A stretch of DNA of 64,000 bases. Origin: Deinococcus radiopugnans ATCC 19172 (lineage in GTDB: Bacteria > Deinococcota > Deinococci > Deinococcales > Deinococcaceae). The stretch covers positions 62,001 through 126,000 of the forward strand of contig NZ_VDMO01000011.1 in NCBI RefSeq assembly GCF_006335125.1, in the 5' to 3' direction. Positions 54,445 through 62,241 of the stretch are shown piece after piece; position 1 is the stretch's first letter, and each line of letters starts with the position of its first letter. The translations under genes were made by a program, and so were the position numbers. The notes below the pieces were generated by a model that made no database searches, was not told where the DNA came from, and saw only the letters and a program-made list of their open reading frames with translations.

Positions 54445-54450
54445 TAGAAT
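54445..54450 (+). promoter_or_regulatory. -10 box TAGAAT of recF (leaderless)
   Basis: TAGAAT ends 7 bp before GTG 54458. The in-frame ATG at 54449 overlaps the box, so GTG is the likely start. Confidence 0.6.
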
Positions 54451-54457
54451 GGACCCT

Positions 54458-55558
54458 GTGCGCCTGGAGTCCCTCTCAACTTTGAATTACCGCAACCTCG
54501 CGCCGTGCACGCTGCGCTTCGGGGCAGGGGTGACCGGCGTGTTCGGCGAGAACGGGGCGGGCAAGACCAACCTGCTGGAGGCCATCTACCTGGCCCTGAC
54601 CGGGCAGACGGATGTGGGCCGCCTGGAACAGCTGGTGCAGTCCGGCGAGAGCGAGGCCTACGTGCGCGCCGATCTGGAATCGGGAGGCAGCCTCAGCGTG
54701 CAGGAGGTGGGCCTGGGGCGCGGGCGGCGGCAGCTGAAGGTGGACGGCGTGCGCGTGCGCGCGGGTGACCTGCCGCGGGGCAGCGCGGTATGGATTCGCC
54801 CGGAGGATTCCGAACTGGTCTTCGGCTCGCCCACGCTGCGCCGGGCCTATCTGGACTCGCTGCTGTCGCGCCTGAGCGCCCGCTACGGCCAGCAACTGGG
54901 CCGCTACGAGCGCACGGTCTCACAGCGCAACGCGGCCCTCAAGGGCGGCGAGGCGTGGGCCATGGCGGTGTGGGACGACGCGCTGGTGAAACTGGGCACC
55001 GAGATCATCACCTTCCGCCGCCGCGCCCTGACCCGACTGGGTGAGCTGGCCACCGACGCCAACGCCGCGCTGGGCAGCCGCAAGACGCTGGAACTGAAAC
55101 TGCTGGAAACCACCACGCCCGAGACCTACGCCGCCGATCTGACGGGCCGCCGCGCCGAGGAGCTGGCCCGCGGCTCCACCGTGTCGGGGCCGCACCGCGA
55201 CGATCTGGTGCTGACGCTGGGCGGGTTTTCGGCGAGCGAGTATGCCAGCCGGGGCGAGGGGCGCACAGTGGCGCTGGCCCTGCGCCGCGCCGAACTGGAA
55301 CTGCTGGCCGAACGCTTTGGTGAACAGCCTGTCCTTCTGATCGACGATTTCAGCGCGGAGCTGGACCCCGGCCGCCGCGCCTTCCTGCTGGAACTGGCGG
55401 CTGGCGTGCCGCAGGCCATCGTGACCGGCACCGAGCGCCCCCCCGGCGCGGCGGCACAGTACTGGGCGCAGTCGGGGCGCTTCACGCCACTGGACCCCCT
55501 GGACGGGCCACTGGACATGAAACCGGAAAAAAAAGCTGAACTGGAGGAGGTGCACTGA
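54458..55558 (+). CDS. recF: DNA replication and repair protein RecF
   Basis: RecF loads RecA at gaps together with RecO and RecR, the main recombination route in Deinococcus, which lacks RecBC. The 366-residue protein has Walker A GENGAGKTNLLEAIYLAL, signature YASRGEGRTVALALRRAE and Walker B VLLIDDFSAELDPGRR. GTG 54458 is used because TAGAAT ends 7 bp before it. The stop overlaps the dciA ATG by one base (TGATG). Confidence 0.95.
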   Translation: MRLESLSTLNYRNLAPCTLRFGAGVTGVFGENGAGKTNLLEAIYLALTGQTDVGRLEQLVQSGESEAYVRADLESGGSLSVQEVGLGRGRRQLKVDGVRVRAGDLPRGSAVWIRPEDSELVFGSPTLRRAYLDSLLSRLSARYGQQLGRYERTVSQRNAALKGGEAWAMAVWDDALVKLGTEIITFRRRALTRLGELATDANAALGSRKTLELKLLETTTPETYAADLTGRRAEELARGSTVSGPHRDDLVLTLGGFSASEYASRGEGRTVALALRRAELELLAERFGEQPVLLIDDFSAELDPGRRAFLLELAAGVPQAIVTGTERPPGAAAQYWAQSGRFTPLDPLDGPLDMKPEKKAELEEVH

Positions 55559-56445
55559 TGTCCTGGGACCGTTACAACCGGGACCGTTACAACCGGGGCC
55601 GCCGTCTGAGCGGGCCGCGCGGCCTGGGCGAGCTGATGGGCGCGACGCTGGGCACGGCGCGCATTGCCAAGGGGATCGGGCGGGCGCGGGCGATTCTGGC
55701 GTGGCCGGGAGCGGTGGGACCGGACATCGCGCGCATCACCCGCCCCCGCACCCAGCAGGGCAGCGTGCTGTTCGTGGACGTGCGCGACAGCGCCGCCGCC
55801 CACCACCTGAGCATGCAGCGCCATCATTTCCTGAAGGCCCTGAACGCCCTGCTGCCCGACGCGCCCCTCAGCGACATCCGCTTCAGCGTGGGCAGCGTGC
55901 GCGAGCCGGTGATGGCCCCCGTGCCGCCGCCTTTGCCCGCCCCGGACCGCGCCCGCGCCCGCGAACTGGTGCGGGAAGTGAACGAGGACCTGCGCCCCGC
56001 CGCCCTGCGCGCCGCCGAGGCGATCACCCGTTCGCGGCGCTGGCGCGAGGAACAGGGCTGGCGGCCTTGCCCGGTGTGCGGCGAGGCCAGCCAGGAGCAG
56101 CCGTGCCGCGCCTGCGCGCTGACCCTGCAAGACCCCAACGTCCGCCGCGCGGCCCGGACGTTAATGGGGCAGCCCGAACACCTGACCGATCTGCCTGAAA
56201 CCCTGGGCGACAGCGGCGCGAATGCGGCCCGTTACCTGGCCATGCAGCGGCTGGAGGAGCAACTGGACCTGCTGGCCCTGGAATGCGTCCGCAGCGGCCA
56301 GGAGGACGGTTACCGCGAGTTCCTGGCGCAGCAGGCGGGCATGTACCTCTCGCTGTACCTGCGCCGCCCACGGGCGGACCTGAAGCGTTCGGACCGCGCC
56401 CTGCTCCCCGAGCGGGCACGCAACGTGCTGAGTGCCGGGCGCTGA
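55558..56445 (+). CDS. dciA: DciA-like (DUF721) replicative helicase loader with a zinc ribbon
   Basis: The DUF721 domain spans about residues 20-115 (LGELMGATLGTARIAKGIGR then SVLFVDVRDSAAAHHLSMQR). DUF721 proteins are DciA, the DnaB loader of bacteria without DnaC or DnaI. The 295-residue protein adds CPVCGEASQEQPCRAC (C171, C174, C183, C186), a four-cysteine zinc site, and a helical C-terminal domain, both unusual for short DciA proteins. The N-terminus has a duplicated NRDRYNR. Coupling to recF fits a role in fork loading or restart. Confidence 0.85.
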   Translation: MSWDRYNRDRYNRGRRLSGPRGLGELMGATLGTARIAKGIGRARAILAWPGAVGPDIARITRPRTQQGSVLFVDVRDSAAAHHLSMQRHHFLKALNALLPDAPLSDIRFSVGSVREPVMAPVPPPLPAPDRARARELVREVNEDLRPAALRAAEAITRSRRWREEQGWRPCPVCGEASQEQPCRACALTLQDPNVRRAARTLMGQPEHLTDLPETLGDSGANAARYLAMQRLEEQLDLLALECVRSGQEDGYREFLAQQAGMYLSLYLRRPRADLKRSDRALLPERARNVLSAGR

Positions 56446-56526
56446 GAAACCGGAACAGGGGCAGCGGGCCACCGTATTTCTGTCGGCTGGGCCTGACTGT
56501 GGCCGGCGCGGCGGTATCGTGGCCCT

Positions 56527-57237
56527 ATGACGGACCCCTCCCGCCCCCCTGGACCGCCCGGTGACGCTGGGACGGACCACGCGGCCCAGCAGCCCTCGTC
56601 CCAACAACACCGCGCCGCCGCGCCGCGCCGCGTCCGGGTGGCCGTCCTGACCATCAGCGACACGCGCACGCCCGACACCGACACCAGCGGGCAGTACCTG
56701 CTGGCCGAGCTGCGGGCGGCAGGCCATGAGACCGTGCAATACCGGGTGGTCCGGGACGACGCCGTGGAGATCCGCACGGCACTGGTGCAGTTCGTGCGCG
56801 AGGCGACGGTGGTGTTGTCCTCCGGAGGCACCGGCCTGACCGGGCGCGACGTGACCGTGCCGGTGGTGGAGTCCATGATCACCAAGCCCATTCCCGGCTT
56901 TGGCGAGCTGTTCCGGATGCTCAGTTACCGCGAGGTGGGCGGCGCGGCCATGCTGTCGCGGGCGCTGGGCGGGCTGTGTCGGGGCTCGGCCATCTTTGCC
57001 ATGCCCGGCAGCCTGAACGCCGTCAAAACCGCCTGGGAAGGCATCCTGCGCGACGAGATCGGGCACCTGGCCTTTGAGATCGAGCGCCACGGGCAGCCGG
57101 GTGTGGTGGCGGCAGGACCGGCGGCCCCCAGCGTGCCGGTCCCGCCAGCGTCACAGGAGGCCGCGCCACAGCCGGGAGAGCCGGGCGGCTCCCCGGTCCG
57201 GCTGGGACGGCACGGCAAGGAAGAGCCGCCCACATAA
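56527..57237 (+). CDS. molybdenum cofactor biosynthesis protein MoaB/MogA family
   Basis: The core (about residues 35-190) has [37 protein letters not shown] and [20 protein letters not shown], diagnostic for the MPT-binding MoaB/MogA fold, which adenylates molybdopterin. The 236-residue protein adds a Pro-rich N-terminal tail and a 50-residue low-complexity C-terminal tail. TATCGT ends 6 bp before the ATG. No other molybdenum gene is near. Confidence 0.88.
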   Translation: MTDPSRPPGPPGDAGTDHAAQQPSSQQHRAAAPRRVRVAVLTISDTRTPDTDTSGQYLLAELRAAGHETVQYRVVRDDAVEIRTALVQFVREATVVLSSGGTGLTGRDVTVPVVESMITKPIPGFGELFRMLSYREVGGAAMLSRALGGLCRGSAIFAMPGSLNAVKTAWEGILRDEIGHLAFEIERHGQPGVVAAGPAAPSVPVPPASQEAAPQPGEPGGSPVRLGRHGKEEPPT

Positions 57238-57360
57238 CGCGCGTGGGCGCCTGGTCAAGCTCCCCGGTCATCTTCTGCCGATCTTCCAATCCGTCCCGCC
57301 CGCGGGCGATACTTTGAGCCGGGTTGGCCGCGGTCCGGGCCAGCCACGAGGAGACGAGAC

Positions 57361-58212
57361 GTGCGAGAGTTGGAGGTTTTACGGGCTGGACTGAATGGCT
57401 CCGAGCTGGGCGGCTTCGGCGCGCTGCTGGACCTGACCCCGCTGACCGAGATCACGGGGCCGTACGCCTTGGTGCTGGGCCTCATCGCGCTGTACTGGCT
57501 GCTGCGGGTGGGGCGCGAGGCCCGGCTGGGCTACCTGCCCGGTGTGGCGTGGTGGGCGGTGCCGGGACTGGCACTGCTGCTGCTGACCCCCACCCTGGAC
57601 GTGCCCGCCCTGTTCGGCCTGGGCGCGGCGGCGTTGCTGCTGGCCGAGTTCTGGCCGCTGCCGTACCGCCGCGCCCCCAGACGTCCGTCGCCCGCGTGGC
57701 CGCTGGTGTCGGTGCTGATCGGCGTGGCGCTGGCCTTCAGCATCCTGCAGGTCCAGCGCCCCGAGCCGCTGGCCTTCGTGGCGGCCCTGTGCGCGTTGCT
57801 GGCCGGCATGGCGGGGTTGCTGGGCGCGGCGCTGTACCCGGCGCGGGGCGCGGCTCCAAAAGCCTCCGCCACGCTGAACTTTCAGACGCGCTGGCACCGC
57901 ACGGTGACCCCCGAGTGGCCGGATCTGAGCGTGACCCTCAGCGAGCAGGGCGCGCATCTGAAGAACATCTCGCCGCGCCCGGTGCGGCTGGCGGGCTGGT
58001 CCCCCGCCGGCATCAACGCGTGGTTCCGGGTGCGCGGCCCCGACGGCGAGGTGCTGTCTGAACTGCGCGTCGGGCAGGAGGCGCTGTTGCCGGTGGGCGA
58101 GCGCGACAGTGGCGTGCGCGTGTGGTACGGCCCCGACAAGTCGCCCGAGGCCCACCTGTTCCGCGCCGACTGGACTCCGGTGGGCCGCGCCGAGCAGCGC
58201 GTGCTGAACTGA
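57361..58212 (+). CDS. hypothetical membrane protein
   Basis: The 283-residue protein has about five hydrophobic segments in its first 165 residues (for example [16 protein letters not shown] and [15 protein letters not shown]) and a soluble C-terminal domain with [20 protein letters not shown] and [20 protein letters not shown]. No family is recognised. GTG 57361 has GAGGAG upstream. It is 65 bp before truD on the same strand. Confidence 0.75.
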   Translation: MRELEVLRAGLNGSELGGFGALLDLTPLTEITGPYALVLGLIALYWLLRVGREARLGYLPGVAWWAVPGLALLLLTPTLDVPALFGLGAAALLLAEFWPLPYRRAPRRPSPAWPLVSVLIGVALAFSILQVQRPEPLAFVAALCALLAGMAGLLGAALYPARGAAPKASATLNFQTRWHRTVTPEWPDLSVTLSEQGAHLKNISPRPVRLAGWSPAGINAWFRVRGPDGEVLSELRVGQEALLPVGERDSGVRVWYGPDKSPEAHLFRADWTPVGRAEQRVLN

Positions 58213-58277
58213 GGTCGTCCGGCGCCCGCCCGCCTCTCACGCCGCCCGCAGACAGTCGGGATAGGCTGGGCAGCATC

Positions 58278-59351
58278 GTGAGTCTGGTGTTTGAATGGGC
58301 GGCGCTGCGGGCGTTGACGGAAGACGGGGGCACCGGCGGAACGCTGCGGGGGGTGCCGCAGGATTTCCGGGTGGAGGAGGTGCCGGCCTACCCGCTATCG
58401 GGCGAGGGCGATCACCTGTACCTGCACCTGGAAAAGACCGGGCACACCACCGCCCACGTGCTGCGCGAACTGGGCACCCAGCTGGGCGTGCGTGACCGCG
58501 ACATCGGCGTGGCAGGCCTGAAAGACCGGCACGCGGTGACCACCCAGTGGATCAGCGTGCCCGCCAAGTACGAGCGGCGGCTGGGTGAGTTCGCCGTGGA
58601 CGGCGTGCGGATTCTGGACACCACCCGGCACGGCAACAAGCTGGGCATGGGCCACCTGCGCGGCAACCGGTTCGTGGTGCGCGTGCGGGACGCGGCGGGC
58701 GGCGCGGCGCAGGCCGGGGCCACCCTGCACACGCTGAGCGCCCACGGCGTGCCCAACTATTTCGGCCCGCAACGCTTCGGTCTGGGCGGCCTGAACGCCG
58801 AGGAAGGGCTGCGCGTGCTGCGCGGCGAATCGCGCCTGCGTGACCCGCGCGTGCGCCGCTTCCTGATCTCCAGCGTGCAGAGCGCGGTGTTCAACGCTTT
58901 TCTCAGCCTGCGTCTGGAACGCGGCGTGTTCGCATCGCTGCTGGCGGGCGATATGGCGAAGAAGCACGACACGGGCGGCGTCTTTCTGGTGGAGGACGCC
59001 GCCGCCGAGTCGCCGCGCGCCGAACGCGGCGAAGTCAGCGCCACCGGCACGCTGTTCGGCAAGAAAACCAAACCGCTGACCCTGGACGCCGGGGCGCTGG
59101 AAGCCGAGGCGCTGGCATTGTTTGACCTGAGCCCTGCCGTCTTTGCCTCGCGGCGTGGGGATCGCCGCCTGACCCGCGTGTTCCCCGAAGAGGCCAGCGT
59201 GACCCCACACGACGACGGCTACACCCTGGCCTTCACCCTGCCCAAGGGCAGTTTCGCCACCAGCGTCCTGCGTGAGGTGATGAAGACCGAAGTGGACACC
59301 GCCGAGCCAGAGGACGCCGAGGGCACGGACGACGTGGGGGAAGCGGAATGA
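58278..59351 (+). CDS. truD: tRNA pseudouridine(13) synthase TruD
   Basis: TruD isomerises U13 in tRNA. The 357-residue protein has the catalytic aspartate D83 in [11 protein letters not shown], plus [17 protein letters not shown] and [12 protein letters not shown] chose GTG 58278; TAGGCT ends 10 bp upstream, so the leader would be at most a few bases. Longer frames upstream run into the preceding gene. The acidic C-terminal tail ([15 protein letters not shown]) is outside the fold. It overlaps the next gene by 4 bp. Confidence 0.93.
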   Translation: MSLVFEWAALRALTEDGGTGGTLRGVPQDFRVEEVPAYPLSGEGDHLYLHLEKTGHTTAHVLRELGTQLGVRDRDIGVAGLKDRHAVTTQWISVPAKYERRLGEFAVDGVRILDTTRHGNKLGMGHLRGNRFVVRVRDAAGGAAQAGATLHTLSAHGVPNYFGPQRFGLGGLNAEEGLRVLRGESRLRDPRVRRFLISSVQSAVFNAFLSLRLERGVFASLLAGDMAKKHDTGGVFLVEDAAAESPRAERGEVSATGTLFGKKTKPLTLDAGALEAEALALFDLSPAVFASRRGDRRLTRVFPEEASVTPHDDGYTLAFTLPKGSFATSVLREVMKTEVDTAEPEDAEGTDDVGEAE

Positions 59352-59725
59352 GGCTCAAAGCAGCGGTGCTGGCGGCCCTGGTGCTGTGGCCGGGTGCGGT
59401 GGCCCAGAATCCTGCCGGGCTCAGCGCCGATCTGAAGCTGATGCCCAGTTACGGCGGCGCCCTGCTGGCGGGCCGGATCAAGGCCTCCCGCCCCGATGAG
59501 TTGATGGGGGTGTGGAGCAGCCTGGGCCGCGCCCGACTGATGAAATGCGCCCCCCGCTGCGAGGTCGTCCCGTCCCTGCCGATCAGCGGCAACCTGATCC
59601 TCAGCGGCAGCTCGGGCTACCGGGTGGTGCTGGGCGGCGACTTCAAGCCCGGTCAGAAGGTCAGCGTCGTGCTGCGCTTCCGTCAGGGCGTGGTGTTGAA
59701 CCACACCGCCATCGTGGGCCGCTAG
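59348..59725 (+). CDS. small secreted hypothetical protein
   Basis: The 125-residue protein has a signal peptide ([20 protein letters not shown]) and a beta-rich mature part containing [16 protein letters not shown] and [20 protein letters not shown]. The two close cysteines may form a disulphide. The ATG overlaps the truD stop (ATGA). No family is recognised. Confidence 0.7.
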   Translation: MRLKAAVLAALVLWPGAVAQNPAGLSADLKLMPSYGGALLAGRIKASRPDELMGVWSSLGRARLMKCAPRCEVVPSLPISGNLILSGSSGYRVVLGGDFKPGQKVSVVLRFRQGVVLNHTAIVGR

Positions 59726-59730
59726 GCGCG

Positions 59731-60162
59731 GTGGATGGGGCGCTGCGCGCGGCGTTCCTGTCGGCCAGTTACGGCACAAAGGATGAGCGCTTTCGCCTCG
59801 CCGCCGAATCCTCTGCCGCCGCGCCGCCCTGGGCCGCTGGAACGTGGGCCACCGTCACCGCCTGGAATCCGGGTGGAGAACTGCAATCGGAGGCCGCCAA
59901 CATGCGGGCCGAGCGCGAGTTGCTGGCATTGATCGGCTCCCGGCCCCACCTGATCGGCGTCAACGGTGAAGGCGAGTGGGCCGAACCGTCCGTCATTCTG
60001 CCCGGCTTTCGCCTGCGCCAGTCGGCAGAATTAGGGCGGACATTCGGGCAGGCCGCCGTCCTCTCTGGCGTGGGCCGCAGGGTGGCGCTGGTGTGGCTGG
60101 AAGCCGATGGTCTGCGTGTGGAGCGGTTCTGGGTGCGGCTTCTCTCAGTCTCGGCATCATGA
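59731..60162 (+). CDS. DUF3293 domain protein
   Basis: The 143-residue protein matches DUF3293: FLSASYGTKDERFRLAA, WATVTAWNPGGELQSEAAN and EPSVILPGFRLRQSAELGRT, then FGQAAVLSGVGRRVALVWL. The function of the family is not known. GTG 59731 lies six bases after the previous stop and starts MDGALRAAFL. It continues the truD unit and overlaps the next small gene by 4 bp. Confidence 0.75.
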   Translation: MDGALRAAFLSASYGTKDERFRLAAESSAAAPPWAAGTWATVTAWNPGGELQSEAANMRAERELLALIGSRPHLIGVNGEGEWAEPSVILPGFRLRQSAELGRTFGQAAVLSGVGRRVALVWLEADGLRVERFWVRLLSVSAS

Positions 60163-60389
60163 GTCGGGTCACGTTGCGCCAGAATGACGGCGCGGAGAAT
60201 CCGGCCATGAGTCCCCGTATCCGCCGATATCTTTTGCGCTCGTTGCCCTTGCTGCTTTTAGTCCTTGTCCTCTCGTGGGGCGTTGACCGAATCTGGGGCC
60301 ATTACAGCCCCTGGTACGGTTTTTTCTCCTGGCTCTCCGTTTTTGGTCTGCAGTGGGCCATTCGCACGGAGCCGAACCGGCGCAACTAA
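60159..60389 (+). CDS. small membrane protein
   Basis: The ORF encodes 76 residues from ATG 60159, which overlaps the DUF3293 stop (ATGA), or 60 residues from ATG 60207. The product has a hydrophobic segment (SLPLLLLVLVLSWGVD) and a second aromatic stretch (WYGFFSWLSVFGLQWAI), with a basic start (SPRIRRYLLR). It is probably a two-segment membrane protein of unknown role. Confidence 0.55.
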   Translation: MSRVTLRQNDGAENPAMSPRIRRYLLRSLPLLLLVLVLSWGVDRIWGHYSPWYGFFSWLSVFGLQWAIRTEPNRRN

Positions 60390-60578
60390 ATTCCCCTTTG
60401 CCGTGCCCCATCTTCCAAACCGCCCTGCCGCCACGCGTTAAGCTGCTCTGTTGCTGCGGGGCGGCCTTTGTTTGGGCTGCCCCCGAATCACCGCCTCCAA
60501 TGTCAAATGTTCCTCAAGTGGACTGGGGGCGGTCATGACACGCCAGCCCTTACGCTGAGGGCCACAGGAGGGCGAATG

Positions 60579-61058
60579 ATGACCACTCAGACCCTGAACA
60601 TCACAAATAAAACGCTGGGGCCGGACGCTTCCGGTCAGCTCAGCGCCGAGGACGCGCAGCGCGTGGCCGAATTTCTGCACACGCATCTGGACGAGTACGG
60701 CGACGCCCTGGCAGACATTCAGGCCTGCCTCGCCTACGCCCGCGAGCGTGGCGGCAGTGTCACCTACGCCGAGGAAGTGTCTATCGAAGGGGGCAGCGAA
60801 CTGCTGGGCGCGGTGATCACCAACCGCACCGGCATGGGCGGTTTTATCCCCGAAAATATCCTGGTGTACATCGCCGTCCACGGCAAGACGCGCGGACGCG
60901 GGCTGGGCCAGCAGCTGATGGAGACGGTGCTGGCAAACGTGGAGGGAGATGTCGCCCTGCACGTCGAGCCTCACAACCCGGCCAAGAAGCTGTACGAGCG
61001 GCTGGGCTTCACCAACAAGTACCTCGAAATGCGGCTGACCCGCTCGGGAGGGGAGTGA
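60579..61058 (+). CDS. GNAT family N-acetyltransferase
   Basis: The 159-residue protein has the GNAT acetyl-CoA site TRGRGLGQQLMETVL (R/Q-x-x-G-x-G pattern) and NPAKKLYERLGF at its C-terminus. The start is ATG 60579, seven bases after AGGAGG; ATG 60576 is possible. It is followed directly by the racemase-like gene (TGA then ATG), so the two probably act on one amine or amino acid substrate. Confidence 0.85.
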   Translation: MTTQTLNITNKTLGPDASGQLSAEDAQRVAEFLHTHLDEYGDALADIQACLAYARERGGSVTYAEEVSIEGGSELLGAVITNRTGMGGFIPENILVYIAVHGKTRGRGLGQQLMETVLANVEGDVALHVEPHNPAKKLYERLGFTNKYLEMRLTRSGGE

Positions 61059-62177
61059 ATGGCCTACCTGACGCTGAACCGCCCCAAATTGCAGGCCAAT
61101 TTCGACTTTCTGGAAACCCTGTTCGGTGAGCACCACATTGACTGGGGCATCACCACCAAGCTGCTGTGCGGCAACAAACTGTTCCTGAACGAGGTGATCC
61201 GTCTGGGCCGCTTGGAACTGCTGGACTCGCGCATCAGCAACCTGCGGGCGATCAAGGAACTGAGTCCAGAGGCGCAGACGGTCTACATCAAACCGCCCGC
61301 CTCCGCGCTGATCGAAGACCTCGTGACCTGGGCGGACGTGAGCTTCAACACCGAGCTGGAAACCATCCGCGCCATCTCCGCCGAGGCGGTGCGGCAGAAC
61401 AAGCAACACCTGATCATCATCATGATCGAGATGGGCGACTTGCGCGAGGGGGTGCTGCGCGAGGACATCGAGGCGTTCTACGAGCAGGTGTTCCGGCTGC
61501 CCAACATCAAGATCATCGGCATCGGCACCAACCTGAATTGCCTGAACGGCGTGATGCCCAGCGAGGACAAGCTGATTCAATTGGGCCTGTACAAGAAGAT
61601 CATCGAGCTGAAGAACGGCGTGGACATCCGCTGGGTCAGCGCGGGCACCACGGTCACGATTCCGCTGCTGATGGCGGGCGGGCTGCCGCAGGCCATCAAC
61701 CACTTCCGCATCGGCGAGGCGCTGTTCTTCGGGCAGGATCTGGTGGCAGAAGGCACCTTCGCCGGCATGCACGACGACGTGCTGGAGCTGCACGCGCAGG
61801 TCATCGAGCTGGCCGAGAAGCCCACCACGCCGTCGGGCACGCTGGGCAAGAACCCCTTTGGCGTCACCGCCGAGGCCGAGAACAGCGGCGGCACCAGCCA
61901 CCGCGCGATTCTGGACGTGGGCTACCTGGACATCTCGCCGCAGTACCTGGAGCCGGTGGACGAACGCCTGGAGGTGATCGGCGGCAGCAGCGACATGCTG
62001 GTGCTGAACGTGGGCGAGAACGAGGCCGGGCTGAAGGTGGGCAGTTACGTCAAGTTCCGCCTGAAGTACATGGGCGCGCTGCACCTGATGAACTCGGCGT
62101 ACATCGACAAGTTCGTGCTGGACGAATCGGGCGAGCAGCTTGCCGAACGGCCCGAAGGGGAGCTGGTGGGCGGCTGA
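61059..62177 (+). CDS. PLP-dependent alanine/ornithine racemase-family protein
   Basis: The 372-residue protein belongs to the group that includes ornithine and lysine racemases. It has an alanine-racemase-like PLP barrel with the cofactor lysine in WGITTKLLCGN (K34), RISNLRAIKELSPEAQTVYI, IEMGDLREGVLREDIE and IKIIGIGTNLNCLNG, as in these enzymes. A C-terminal beta domain follows. Deinococcus uses L-ornithine in peptidoglycan, so an ornithine-related role is attractive but not shown. It starts at the base after the GNAT stop. Confidence 0.85.
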   Translation: MAYLTLNRPKLQANFDFLETLFGEHHIDWGITTKLLCGNKLFLNEVIRLGRLELLDSRISNLRAIKELSPEAQTVYIKPPASALIEDLVTWADVSFNTELETIRAISAEAVRQNKQHLIIIMIEMGDLREGVLREDIEAFYEQVFRLPNIKIIGIGTNLNCLNGVMPSEDKLIQLGLYKKIIELKNGVDIRWVSAGTTVTIPLLMAGGLPQAINHFRIGEALFFGQDLVAEGTFAGMHDDVLELHAQVIELAEKPTTPSGTLGKNPFGVTAEAENSGGTSHRAILDVGYLDISPQYLEPVDERLEVIGGSSDMLVLNVGENEAGLKVGSYVKFRLKYMGALHLMNSAYIDKFVLDESGEQLAERPEGELVGG

Positions 62178-62227
62178 CCCCAGCCGGCGCAACCCTCAAC
62201 CTCGCTTTTCGCGCCGCCCAGACCCCG

Positions 62228-62233
62228 TATTCT
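62228..62233 (+). promoter_or_regulatory. -10 box TATTCT of the HelD-like gene (leaderless)
   Basis: TATTCT ends 8 bp before ATG 62242, separating this gene from the racemase-like gene. Confidence 0.5.
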
Positions 62234-62241
62234 GGGCGGCG

